Positions 1 to 9,074 of a stretch of DNA of 40,782 nt are shown here, piece after piece. This stretch comes from Deltaproteobacteria bacterium. Lineage in GTDB: Bacteria; Desulfobacterota; Desulfomonilia; UBA1062. Positions within the stretch are counted from its first letter, which is position 1. Each line of letters starts with the position of its first letter. The notes under the pieces are model-generated. The model did no database searches and had not been told where the DNA came from. It worked only from the letters and a program-made list of their open reading frames with translations. Both the position numbers and the translations under genes were made by a program. The stretch spans positions 1 to 40,782 of the forward strand of contig JAFGIF010000291.1 of NCBI GenBank assembly GCA_016929755.1, read 5' to 3'.

Positions 1-2544
1 GCAGAATCTCTCGAGTCAATCGGCCCGTTTCCGACTGGCCCGGATTTTATTGCTTATGACCCCCCATCGGTAATTATATCCTCCCCGCTTTCAGACGGGG
101 TCTTGCCAGAGGATACAGAAAATATTCTGGTAGAGGGCATCATTGATAAGAAACAAAATGAAATTATTGAAGTTTATGTCAATGGACAACTCTTGGATGA
201 AAACGAGTTTGACCCACAAAGCGGGGAATTTCACAAATCAGTCCCGCTAGATAACAGCGACAAACCTTTCTTTTCTATCAACGTCAAGACAGTCTATGAC
301 GAAAAACATCGGCTTATTGTCAAGCAGCGAAGGGTGATACTTTTAGGCGAAGCCAATCAGATCGGAGAATTATTAACTGACGCCGTGATTCTTCACGGCA
401 ACCATGATTTTATAACAAATATTATAGACCTTGCATTTTCCGTACTCGAGGGTGAAAATATCGCCCTTCGGCTCTCTGACAGTATAGATTTCCCTCTTGG
501 AGGCATTGATTTCTCACTCCAGCCCCGCACCGTCATGTTCCAGGGTATAAAACTATATCAACCAGATGAGGAATCACCGGGGTGTAGAATCGAAGAAATA
601 TCTGCAGCCGAGGGCGGTGGTTACAGAATTATAACCGATGTTTCATTCAATAAGACCATAATGGAGTTCAGCAACGCAAGCAGCCCCCTTCCGGTGGGCC
701 GAAACTTCATCAACGTTCAGGCAAAAGACATCATTCTCTTAAACGGCCTTGTGCTCACTCTCCGGATTAATGCCGACAACGAACTGGATGTCCTTGCAAG
801 TATAGATGAAAATGTTGTAATCCAAGAAGGTCCAAATTATGAGGCCTGGGTGGATACACCTCTCATCGAAACCACCAACATTATATTAGGTTTCATCTTT
901 GATTTTATCGAGTTTATCTTTGAAGCCATATTGCAGTTCCCAATCGGAGATCTTTTTGCCCCGCTCGGGTTCAATATCAACATTCTTGATCTGCTGCTTT
1001 CACAAGATGCATTTACAAGTACCATCTCTGAATTCAACTTTACGGAATTAATCATTGACGTTGATACGGAAGATTCAATCGAGATAGTTGCAGATGCGGG
1101 TTTTAATCCGGTTGAGGGACAAATATTTACAGCATCCTATGCAACCCCTGATAATAACAACAAGCCAGAATTTATCCCGATCGGCACTACAAACTCAGTT
1201 GTTGTGCTCTCAGATGACTATTTTAACCAGCTTATCGCCCAATATCTGGCCGCATCTTTCGGTCAAGGCGCAAACGCATCCATTGATTTTGACCTTAATG
1301 ATCTGATGGATGAATTCGGTATTGAGGCATGGTCCTGGCTCAAGATGCTCAGTCAGGAACCAAACGCCTATCCCAGAATGAAAATAAACCTCGCTATCAA
1401 TACCGCCCCTCTTGTAGAACAGAAAAATGAAAGTGAAACAGTCATCGGGGTCCTGCACCTCCGAGATATTCGGATAGATTTTGTGGTTTTCGATGAAGTC
1501 AACACGCCTGATCCAGAATCGGATACAAGGGAAGTATGTCTGTTCAGCGGATCGTTTGACCGGGACATGGAAATTATCTGGAGCAATGAAGATATTACAT
1601 TCCAGTTTTACCGGCCACAGCCATATATTGACTATAATTACGAAATCCTCTTCAATAGACTTGACCCGCTGGTATTTCCCGAGCAAATAAGCAATTTCGA
1701 GGATCTGATCGCCTCGGTTTTGAATCAGGGTATTGCAAAGTTTGCCCTTGTCGGCATCGCACTTGATAACCTGAATTTTGAAACAGATGGCTATATATCC
1801 ATAGAAACCGATATCTCATCAGAAAAAGACCTGGATCAAATGATTCAGACAGAGCTTGCGGAAATTCTGGCTGATCAAGAGATGTGGTCTGCCAGCTTCG
1901 ATTATATGGCAATTGCTGACGAAGCTACACAAGCATTCGCTATCAATCCTATTGACCCAGAGAATTACGCAAATGTTGTATATGCCGGTCCCGGCACGAC
2001 AAACCCGGAAGAGACAGAAGTGTATTTCCGCGTCTCAGAATATCAAACAGATGGAAACGATCGCCTGAACTGGTTTGCATCTGTGTTCTTGAATGTGACA
2101 GCCCCGGAAAGTCATGTCATAACCGGAATATCGATTGATCCATCTCTTATTTATGATTTCTATATCGATTTGCTGGGTCAACCGTTTTATTTCGATCCTG
2201 AGTACTATGAAGAATTTGCCCTTGTGTGTGTCATTCGCAGCGGCTTACCAATGGAAGACTTGGTGGATAACAACCATGAAAACATCTTGGGAGATTCTTG
2301 GCCCTTGGGCAGAATCCCGAGACCGGAAATCGCCATCCCTCTGGAAATTGATTATGCTGATCAGGCTCTTCTCGAATTCCCGCTTGAACTTCCACCGTGT
2401 AAAAATGTCGGAATAGGTTTAAGGCTTAGAAAAGCACCTTCGGCACTTTTGACCTCAGAATTGTTTAAAATAGAAATGGAGGCTTTTGCTCGAAACATAA
2501 CGGTCTATACCGCTGATATGAATATTGACGTCAGCCTTGACTAA
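1..2544 (+). CDS. Large beta-rich, probably exported protein, 5' end outside window
   Basis: The reading frame is open from base 1, so 847 residues are visible and the true start lies upstream; the in-frame TTG at 103 is only an internal codon. I do not recognise the whole protein. Residues about 29-90 read like a bacterial Ig-like module of the glucodextranase B-domain type: a 'VNGQLLDENEF' strand pair, then 'FHKSVPLDNSDKPFFSINV'. The rest is acidic, rich in aromatic, Asp and Asn residues, with alternating short hydrophobic strands and no convincing membrane helix, as in secreted or surface beta-sandwich proteins. There are very few cysteines. It ends with TAA followed at once by an unused AGGAGG. 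The next gene (tetR) has its own promoter, so this is probably a separate transcript. Function unknown; exported location is inference. Confidence 0.75.
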   Translation, partial: AESLESIGPFPTGPDFIAYDPPSVIISSPLSDGVLPEDTENILVEGIIDKKQNEIIEVYVNGQLLDENEFDPQSGEFHKSVPLDNSDKPFFSINVKTVYDEKHRLIVKQRRVILLGEANQIGELLTDAVILHGNHDFITNIIDLAFSVLEGENIALRLSDSIDFPLGGIDFSLQPRTVMFQGIKLYQPDEESPGCRIEEISAAEGGGYRIITDVSFNKTIMEFSNASSPLPVGRNFINVQAKDIILLNGLVLTLRINADNELDVLASIDENVVIQEGPNYEAWVDTPLIETTNIILGFIFDFIEFIFEAILQFPIGDLFAPLGFNINILDLLLSQDAFTSTISEFNFTELIIDVDTEDSIEIVADAGFNPVEGQIFTASYATPDNNNKPEFIPIGTTNSVVVLSDDYFNQLIAQYLAASFGQGANASIDFDLNDLMDEFGIEAWSWLKMLSQEPNAYPRMKINLAINTAPLVEQKNESETVIGVLHLRDIRIDFVVFDEVNTPDPESDTREVCLFSGSFDRDMEIIWSNEDITFQFYRPQPYIDYNYEILFNRLDPLVFPEQISNFEDLIASVLNQGIAKFALVGIALDNLNFETDGYISIETDISSEKDLDQMIQTELAEILADQEMWSASFDYMAIADEATQAFAINPIDPENYANVVYAGPGTTNPEETEVYFRVSEYQTDGNDRLNWFASVFLNVTAPESHVITGISIDPSLIYDFYIDLLGQPFYFDPEYYEEFALVCVIRSGLPMEDLVDNNHENILGDSWPLGRIPRPEIAIPLEIDYADQALLEFPLELPPCKNVGIGLRLRKAPSALLTSELFKIEMEAFARNITVYTADMNIDVSLD

Positions 2545-2598
2545 AGGAGGGTTCAGCTGAAGACTTTCGCATCAGGCACTAATTTACATATTTATTTC

Positions 2599-2627
2599 TT
2601 GACAAATCTGAATGCGTGTTCTATATC
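2599..2627 (+). promoter_or_regulatory. Sigma70-type promoter of the tetR-efflux operon
   Basis: A perfect TTGACA at 2599-2604 is followed by exactly 17 nt and TATATC at 2622-2627. The tetR ATG is at 2646, so the predicted 5' leader is only about 12 nt, and no Shine-Dalgarno sequence is visible. A short interrupted palindrome (GTTC-N7-GAAC, 2618-2632) overlaps the -10 element and could be the repressor's operator; the 4-bp arms make that weak. Confidence 0.55.
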
Positions 2628-2645
2628 TGAACTTTAATTCGAAAT

Positions 2646-3269
2646 ATGAATAAGAATTCACAGAAATTAAGCAGAAAAGCACGCGAGTGGGAATTCCGTA
2701 AGCAAGCCATCATCGAGGCTGCCCAAGAGGTTTTTCTGCGCGAGGGCTACCACAAGGCCACCATGGCCCAGATCGCCCGCAGGGCTGAATTCGGCATGGG
2801 CACTATTTATCAATTTTTCCCAAATAAGCAAATTTTGTTCACCCAAATTATCCTAAACAAGGTAGAGGGATTTATGCAGGGCCTCAAAGAATCCCTTGCG
2901 ACTAAATTTACAGGAAAAGATCAGCTTAGATTGTTTATAGAATATAAAGTAAACCAGATCGAACTAACGCCTGAATTCCAAAAATTATTTATGGAAATCT
3001 TTTACATCCGACAACCAGACATTGCGTCTAAGATTATAAACAGATTGATAGTTCTGCATGCAGAAAACATGCAGATAATCCAAGACATCTTCAGCAGAAT
3101 CAACAAGGAGGATAATTATAATTTTGATCCTGAGCTTATGGCCCTGACTGTTTTGGGTGTACTAAACCAAATAGCCAGCGACTGGTATTTAGGCCTGCTG
3201 TCAAAGTCGCCTGCTGAATATATTCCAGGTATCATGGATGGCATTTTCGGAGGAAAAAATAGTGAATAG
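2646..3269 (+). CDS. TetR/AcrR-family transcriptional regulator
   Basis: A 207-residue TetR-family repressor. The N-terminal helix-turn-helix is clear at about residues 17-62: 'IIEAAQEVFLREGYHKATM', then 'IARRAEFGMGTIYQFFPNK', with the family's G-x-x-YxxFxxK ending. The remaining roughly 140 residues are helical and variable, as expected for the ligand-binding domain. It is the first gene of a four-gene efflux operon: the next gene starts at a GTG inside its last codons. That arrangement suggests it represses its own operon and is released by a pump substrate; this is inferred from family behaviour. The ligand cannot be read from sequence. Confidence 0.9.
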   Translation: MNKNSQKLSRKAREWEFRKQAIIEAAQEVFLREGYHKATMAQIARRAEFGMGTIYQFFPNKQILFTQIILNKVEGFMQGLKESLATKFTGKDQLRLFIEYKVNQIELTPEFQKLFMEIFYIRQPDIASKIINRLIVLHAENMQIIQDIFSRINKEDNYNFDPELMALTVLGVLNQIASDWYLGLLSKSPAEYIPGIMDGIFGGKNSE

Positions 3270-4656
3270 AACATATGTAACTATTATGATTATCTGTCTT
3301 ATTTTTTGGGCTAGTAGCATTTGGGCTCAAGAATCCATGTATCTCGAAGAGGCCATCCACATTGCCATATACAACAACCCGTCCATCAAAGCGCTGAATG
3401 AAGGGGTATATGGCAAAGAAATGGACAAACGCACCAGTTTTGCTCAGATGTTACCAAGGGTAACCCTCAACTATGGTTATGCAAGACTGAAGGAAGATCA
3501 GACCCTTGACATAGGGCAAGATTTATATCTTCCGGTTGTAAATGAAACCAACCCGCCTTTCTACAACAATCCTGATGACACCAATATTGTCAGTGATGAA
3601 AATGGGTTGCCGGTCTATGCCTATATACCCGGACAGGAAATCCCTATCGCGGACAAGGACCAGTACAAACTCTCCATTGAGATCGTTCAGCCTCTGTTTG
3701 CCGGCGGGGCTCTGAAAAACAGCTATAAGGTTGCTAAAAATGACGTGCTGAGTGCGGAATTGGACAAACAGCAGAGTATCCGGGAACTGAAGCTTAAAGT
3801 TATTGAGGCCTATTATGGGGTAACTGAAACTCGTCAGTTTCATGAAGTAGCTCAAAGCGGTGTTTTGTCGATTAAAGCGCAAATGGATATTGCCCAGGCC
3901 TTTTTTAATGAGGGCATGATTCCCAAGAATGATCTATTGGTAGCCCAGGTAGGTTACGCCGATGGCATGCAAAAGTTGATTGCAGCGGAAAATGCCGTGA
4001 AGCTGAGTGAATCAGGATTTAATCTGCTTCTTGCCCGCAATCTTTCTGTTCCTGTTATCATCGATACTGAAATCCCCATGCCTCCTCTGACAATTAACAT
4101 TGAAGAGGCCACCGCCACGGCATTGGAACACCGACAGGAACTCAAAATATTGAAACTGCAAATGGACTCAGCCCAAAATGGAGTTAAAATAGCCAAGTCT
4201 GTCTATCTGCCTGGCATCGCTGCAACATACACGTATGAGCGTACAGGGGATGAGCCGGATGTTGAAGATGATACTTGGACCGCAGGAGTGGGGCTTAATT
4301 GGAATATCTTTGAAGGGACCTCCCACTACTGGAACGTCGCCAAAGCGCGCTCTGTGACCAATCAGTTGTCGTATCTCATGCAGGGCCAGCAAGAAAAAAT
4401 AGCGCTGGAGGTAAAAATCGCCTATCTCTCAGCCCATGAGGCCATGGAAAGAACAAACGTGGCAATCAAATCTATTGATCAGGCACAAGAAAATCTCAGA
4501 ATTGAGAAAGACCGCTTTAATCTACAGGTAGCCACTTCCGCTGATGTCCTGGACGCACAGGCTCTGCTGGACAAGGCACAGACGAACTATATTTCCGCAA
4601 GAGCTGACTATGCAAAAGCTATCGCAAAGCTTGAGGCTGCAATGGGAATACTCTAG
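3262..4656 (+). CDS. TolC-family outer-membrane efflux protein
   Basis: An outer-membrane channel component of a tripartite efflux system, 464 residues from the GTG at 3262. I prefer this start over the ATG at 3238 because GGAGG lies 8 nt upstream and a clean signal peptide follows at once (hydrophobic stretch, probable cleavage after 'SSIWA'). The body has the two-fold TolC repeat: long amphipathic Ala/Gln/Leu-rich helices at about 150-260 and 360-460, separated by polar strand regions. 'YLEEAIHIAIYNNPSIKAL' near the N-terminus is a typical outer-membrane efflux protein opening. It overlaps tetR by 8 nt and is followed 11 nt later by the membrane-fusion gene, so it is cotranscribed with the RND pump. 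Confidence 0.9.
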   Translation: MNRTYVTIMIICLIFWASSIWAQESMYLEEAIHIAIYNNPSIKALNEGVYGKEMDKRTSFAQMLPRVTLNYGYARLKEDQTLDIGQDLYLPVVNETNPPFYNNPDDTNIVSDENGLPVYAYIPGQEIPIADKDQYKLSIEIVQPLFAGGALKNSYKVAKNDVLSAELDKQQSIRELKLKVIEAYYGVTETRQFHEVAQSGVLSIKAQMDIAQAFFNEGMIPKNDLLVAQVGYADGMQKLIAAENAVKLSESGFNLLLARNLSVPVIIDTEIPMPPLTINIEEATATALEHRQELKILKLQMDSAQNGVKIAKSVYLPGIAATYTYERTGDEPDVEDDTWTAGVGLNWNIFEGTSHYWNVAKARSVTNQLSYLMQGQQEKIALEVKIAYLSAHEAMERTNVAIKSIDQAQENLRIEKDRFNLQVATSADVLDAQALLDKAQTNYISARADYAKAIAKLEAAMGIL

Positions 4657-4667
4657 GAGGGATACGG

Positions 4668-5924
4668 TTGAAAAGGATACTATACATAAATCTAATCATC
4701 ATATTGCTTGCATGCTTTGCATGTCAGGGCAAAAAAGATGATCCTGCCTCTGATACTGCAGACAGCACCGCATCTCAATCCAAGGCCGAGGTCACGGTCT
4801 CAAAGGTCAAACAAGGTCCAATATTCAAGGCCTATACTGCAGTCGGCACAGTAATGCCGGATGATTACGCCAGGATAATGCCCAAAGTCGCTGGCAGAAT
4901 TAAAACTATCCATGTTGATGAAGGTGATATCGTTGAAAAGGGAAAACTTCTCATGGAAATCGATACATCCGATTATGCCTGGGCATTAGAAAACGCAATT
5001 GCGATCATGAACCAGGCCAAGGCACAGCTTGAAAAAGCCCAACGATACTATTTCAACATGGAGAAACTGCATCAGGAAAGTGCGGTTTCCGATCAAACCT
5101 TCAAAGACACCCAAACCGCCTATGAATTGTCATTATATGCATATAATCAGTCGGTTGTGGCGGTGAAAAAGACCGAACAGGATCTCAAGGAATGCAGTGT
5201 AATCGCCCCTATTGCAGGTATTGTTACGAACAAGTTCGTCAACTATGGGGAATTGACCGGCCCTACTGCTTCCTCGCCGGCCTTTGTAATTATGCAAATG
5301 GATGTCGTAAAAGTCGAAGTTGATCTCCCGGAAGAGGCTTTCGGCTATTTGAAAATAGGCAACCAAAGTATGGTCACCCTGGATGCGATTCAAGATGAGA
5401 GCTTTAGGGGCAAGATTACCAAGGTCTACCCCACTATTGATCCCGTAAGCCGGACTTTCAAGGTCACCATCAGCATCTATAATCCTAAATTAAAACTTCG
5501 TGCAGGCATGACCGCCAGGACAAAAGTCATTGAAAAAGCACGAGAATATTCGCTCTATACACCCAAGTCAGCGGTAATGCAGGGTGAAACCGGATACTTT
5601 GTATATAAAATTGCAGGCAGCATAGTGCAAAAATCTCTTGTTGGCGTAGGGATCGAGGGCGATGATATCTTTGAAATCACCGCAGGCCTATCAGTAGATG
5701 ATTTGGTTGTAACCAAGGGCCTCACGGGCCTGAAAGATGGCATGGAAGTCACGGTTAACCTGGCAGAAACTGAAGAATCCTCCGAATTGCAAAGCATCCC
5801 TCAGCAACACAAAATTCAAAGCCAACTTATGGCTATGATTCTGCGCGAACCCAAAACCCATTGCTTTGATATGCAAACGCACCTGTCGACATATTCCCTT
5901 GCAATATGTTCCATAGAGGCATAA
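4668..5924 (+). CDS. RND efflux periplasmic adaptor (HlyD/AcrA family), lipoprotein
   Basis: Membrane-fusion protein linking the inner-membrane pump to the TolC-like channel, 418 residues. The start is a TTG at 4668, supported by AGGAGG 7 nt upstream. The N-terminus is a lipoprotein signal with a lipobox ('IILLAC', or the next 'FAC'), so it is probably lipid-anchored. In order: first lipoyl half ('VAGRIKTIHVDEGDIVEKGK', about 76-95), a coiled-coil hairpin (about 105-165), second lipoyl half ('IAPIAGIVTNKFVNYGE', about 180-196), beta-barrel and membrane-proximal domain. The last roughly 45 residues, after 'TVNLAETEESSE', do not look like a normal adaptor C-terminus (His/Cys/Met-rich, no domain) and may be an extension from loss of an earlier stop. 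The pump gene begins 4 nt after its stop. Confidence 0.88.
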   Translation: MKRILYINLIIILLACFACQGKKDDPASDTADSTASQSKAEVTVSKVKQGPIFKAYTAVGTVMPDDYARIMPKVAGRIKTIHVDEGDIVEKGKLLMEIDTSDYAWALENAIAIMNQAKAQLEKAQRYYFNMEKLHQESAVSDQTFKDTQTAYELSLYAYNQSVVAVKKTEQDLKECSVIAPIAGIVTNKFVNYGELTGPTASSPAFVIMQMDVVKVEVDLPEEAFGYLKIGNQSMVTLDAIQDESFRGKITKVYPTIDPVSRTFKVTISIYNPKLKLRAGMTARTKVIEKAREYSLYTPKSAVMQGETGYFVYKIAGSIVQKSLVGVGIEGDDIFEITAGLSVDDLVVTKGLTGLKDGMEVTVNLAETEESSELQSIPQQHKIQSQLMAMILREPKTHCFDMQTHLSTYSLAICSIEA

Positions 5925-5927
5925 AGC

Positions 5928-8900
5928 GTGACACTCCCTGAATTTTCAGTCAAAAGACGCATCACGATCACCATGTTTATCCTTATCATCACTTTGTTCG
6001 GAGTGATCTCCTTTACCAATTTAGGGCTTGATCTGCTCCCGGAGCTTGAATTTCCCTTTGTATCCGTCGTAACCACCTATGAGGGGGTCGGTTCCGAAGA
6101 GGTGGAAACGCTGATCACAAAATACATCGAACAGGCAGTCAGCACTGTCGAAGGAATCAAAGAAGTTACATCCTTATCAAGCGAGGGAATATCCAGTGTT
6201 TATATTGAGTTTGAATGGGGAACCAACCTGGATTTTGCCGCCCAGGATGTACGTGAAAAATTAAATTGGATCACCGATTTTATGCCAACTGATGCCGATA
6301 CCCCGATGGTGCTGAAATTCAATGCATCGGACATGCCTATCCTGGAGTACGGTGTCACCGGTATGGATAACACCCTGCGTCTCAGAGATTATCTGGATGA
6401 TACGGTCCGTCCTCGGCTGGAACGTTTGGAAGGAATTGCCTCGGTATATATCTGGGGTGGTAAAGAGCGTGAAATTCAAGTTCAGCTTGACCCGAACAAG
6501 CTCAAGGCCACCGGCATCTCCCTTCAACAGGTCACTCAAGCAATTCAGGCCGGCAACCTCAATCTTTCGGGCGGCCATGTGGAAACCCTTCAGAGAGAAT
6601 ATCTGATCAGAACGACCGGCTACTATGACAGCCTGGAAGAAATCAGGAATACAATCGTTTCGGTCACAGATAAAGGCAAACCTGTTCACTTGAGGGACTT
6701 GGCCGTTATCAAGGACGATTTTGTAGAATTGCGGGGATATGAACGCACAAACCGTGAACCAACCGTTATCCTGGCCATCATGAAGCAGTCCGGCTATAAC
6801 ACGTTGCAGGCCGTTAATCTCGTCAAGGCCGAAATGGAATCCATGCAAAAGGATTTTCCCGAAAGCATGGATCTCAAGCTGGTCTTTGATCAGGGTGAAT
6901 TCATCCAGAAATCCATTTCATCGACCGGCTACAACGCACTGCTGGGCGGTGTTATCGCGGTCTTCGTTGTTTATATATTTCTGCGCGCGTTTCGTCCGAC
7001 CTTAACCATTGCTCTGGCTATCCCTCTTTCAGTCATCACCACCTTTATCGGCATGAATGCATTGGGTTATACTTTTAATATTATGACCCTGGGAGGAATC
7101 GCCCTTGGAGTCGGGCTTCTGGTTGACAATGCGGTCGTAGTCATTGAAAATACTTTCAGACATCTGGAAAGCGGCAGTCCCAGGGAGACTTCCGCCATCC
7201 TTGGTGCCAACGAAGTAGGCCTGGCCATCACTGCCAGCACACTGACCACCATGGCGGTGTTCCTGCCTATGAGTCTATCACAGAGTATAGCCGGCAAACT
7301 TGCCAGGCCTCTTTCTTTTACAGTCTGCATTGCTCTTTTAGCATCTTTATTTGTGGCCGTTACAATCATTCCCGCCATTGCGGCAACTATTTTCAAGAAA
7401 GAAAAAACAGTCACTGCTGCTCTCAAAGGCAAAGGCTGGACATTATTTATCCGTAAAAGATATGCTGAAGCTCTTGCCAAGTCATTGAATCACAAGGGTA
7501 AAATATTGATTGGGGCCTTTTTAAGCCTTGTCGCGGCTATTGCTATTGTCCCTGTTCTGGGTACTGAGTTCATGCCTCGCCAGGATGTCCCCATGGCACT
7601 TCTCGACATCACCCTTCCGGTAGGCACTGTCCTTGCAGAAACCGACCACCTCACCCAGCAGATCGAAAATCTCTTTCTGGAACGCGAGGAAGTCATCACT
7701 TGTGTCAGCATGGTGGGCATCACCAGTGGAGCCAAGTATCAGACAGCGCAAGGCGAAGGTGTGGCAGGTGTCAATTCAGCCCGAGTGTTTGTACGCTTTG
7801 TGGATATAAAAGATCGCGACAAGAGCGCAGATACGATTATAAATGAAATCAGAGAGCGCTTCCCGGATCTTGAAGGTGTTGATTACCGGTTTCAAGATAT
7901 TTCGGGAGGGTTCTTCGGCAGTTCGGGATCACCCATCGAAATTAACCTTTACGGTGCGGACCTCGACACGCTGAACACGCTCAGCGCAGAGCTGATAGAA
8001 CGCCTGAAAAACGTTGAAGGGCTCAAGGACCTGGAATCATCTCTAAAGAAGAGTAAACCTGAAATCCACATTAAAGTCGACCGGGAAAAGGCCTCCAAGC
8101 TGGGCTTGAGTGTATATCAGATTGCTGCAAATGTTGAGACCGCAATGCTGGGCAAAGTGATCAGCCGATACCATGAGGCCGGCAAAGAGAGCGATATCAA
8201 GATTCGTTTCCAGGAACCCTATCGTGAAAACATTGAAGGTCTCTTGAATATCACCATACAGAACCCGCTTGGGAATACTATCAGCCTCTCACAGGTTGCT
8301 GCGCTGAATAAAGACTATGGCCCTATTACCATAAACCGCAAAAATCAGGAACGGGTAGTTACTGTCAGCGGTACCAATTTCGAGAGGGATCTGGGCAGTA
8401 TTGCCCGCGATGTCCAGGACAACCTGAAAGGATTGACTATACCCGAAGGTTATTTCTATGAGATCGGGGGGGCTTACGAGGATCTGCAGACCTCATTTGT
8501 CGAACTGTCCAAGGCCTTTGTTATTGCAATCATACTGATCTACATGATCATGGCCGCCCAGTTCGAATCTCTCACACAACCGCTTATCGTTATGTTTACA
8601 TTGCCGCTGGCCTTCATCGGGGTAGTTTTGGGGCTGTTCATTACCGGCAAGAGTCTCTCTGTTCCGTCATTCATGGGGTTGGTAATCCTTATGGGCATCG
8701 TGGTCAACAACGGCATCGTGATGATCGATTACATCAACCATCTCAGAGCGCGCGGCATGCATAAACTTGAAGCAATTATCGAGGGCGCCAGCATACGACT
8801 CAGGCCAATCCTGATCACCTCAGTAACCACCATCTGCGGTATGTTTCCCATGGCCTTTTCCACCGGCGAAGGTTCTGAAATGCGCTCTCCCATGGCTGTA

Positions 8901-9035
8901 GCGGTTGCCTTCGGGCTGCTTTTTGCAATGGTGCTGACTCTCTTTGTTGTTCCGTCTGCCTATGCCATTATAGATTCAATCTCTGCCAGAGTACTCAAAA
9001 AAACAGATACTCTCGTTAATGGCACTGATCAGTGA
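5928..9035 (+). CDS. RND efflux transporter permease (AcrB/HAE1-like)
   Basis: Inner-membrane proton-driven pump, 1035 residues, the usual length for this superfamily. It starts at a GTG only 3 nt after the adaptor's stop. It has the two-fold RND plan: TM1 at about 11-30, a large periplasmic loop, a TM2-6 cluster at about 335-490, TM7 at about 525, a second loop, and TM8-12 at about 865-1020. The TM4 motif reads 'GVGLLVDNAVVVIEN' (Asp near residue 400); AcrB has two adjacent Asp here, this protein has Asp-Asn. The TM10 motif is 'GIVVNNGIVMIDY', without the AcrB-type lysine, so the proton-relay residues differ. This variant is common in RND pumps outside Enterobacteria. Substrate cannot be assigned; drugs, solvents or lipophilic compounds are possible. 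Confidence 0.92.
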   Translation: MTLPEFSVKRRITITMFILIITLFGVISFTNLGLDLLPELEFPFVSVVTTYEGVGSEEVETLITKYIEQAVSTVEGIKEVTSLSSEGISSVYIEFEWGTNLDFAAQDVREKLNWITDFMPTDADTPMVLKFNASDMPILEYGVTGMDNTLRLRDYLDDTVRPRLERLEGIASVYIWGGKEREIQVQLDPNKLKATGISLQQVTQAIQAGNLNLSGGHVETLQREYLIRTTGYYDSLEEIRNTIVSVTDKGKPVHLRDLAVIKDDFVELRGYERTNREPTVILAIMKQSGYNTLQAVNLVKAEMESMQKDFPESMDLKLVFDQGEFIQKSISSTGYNALLGGVIAVFVVYIFLRAFRPTLTIALAIPLSVITTFIGMNALGYTFNIMTLGGIALGVGLLVDNAVVVIENTFRHLESGSPRETSAILGANEVGLAITASTLTTMAVFLPMSLSQSIAGKLARPLSFTVCIALLASLFVAVTIIPAIAATIFKKEKTVTAALKGKGWTLFIRKRYAEALAKSLNHKGKILIGAFLSLVAAIAIVPVLGTEFMPRQDVPMALLDITLPVGTVLAETDHLTQQIENLFLEREEVITCVSMVGITSGAKYQTAQGEGVAGVNSARVFVRFVDIKDRDKSADTIINEIRERFPDLEGVDYRFQDISGGFFGSSGSPIEINLYGADLDTLNTLSAELIERLKNVEGLKDLESSLKKSKPEIHIKVDREKASKLGLSVYQIAANVETAMLGKVISRYHEAGKESDIKIRFQEPYRENIEGLLNITIQNPLGNTISLSQVAALNKDYGPITINRKNQERVVTVSGTNFERDLGSIARDVQDNLKGLTIPEGYFYEIGGAYEDLQTSFVELSKAFVIAIILIYMIMAAQFESLTQPLIVMFTLPLAFIGVVLGLFITGKSLSVPSFMGLVILMGIVVNNGIVMIDYINHLRARGMHKLEAIIEGASIRLRPILITSVTTICGMFPMAFSTGEGSEMRSPMAVAVAFGLLFAMVLTLFVVPSAYAIIDSISARVLKKTDTLVNGTDQ

Positions 9036-9074
9036 TATATTGCTAGATACTATTGAGTATGTTAACCATGCTGC

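Noticed and set aside
103..105. TTG at 103 as the start of the first gene
   Set aside because: The frame is open to base 1 and already reads as protein-like sequence, so the gene begins outside the window.
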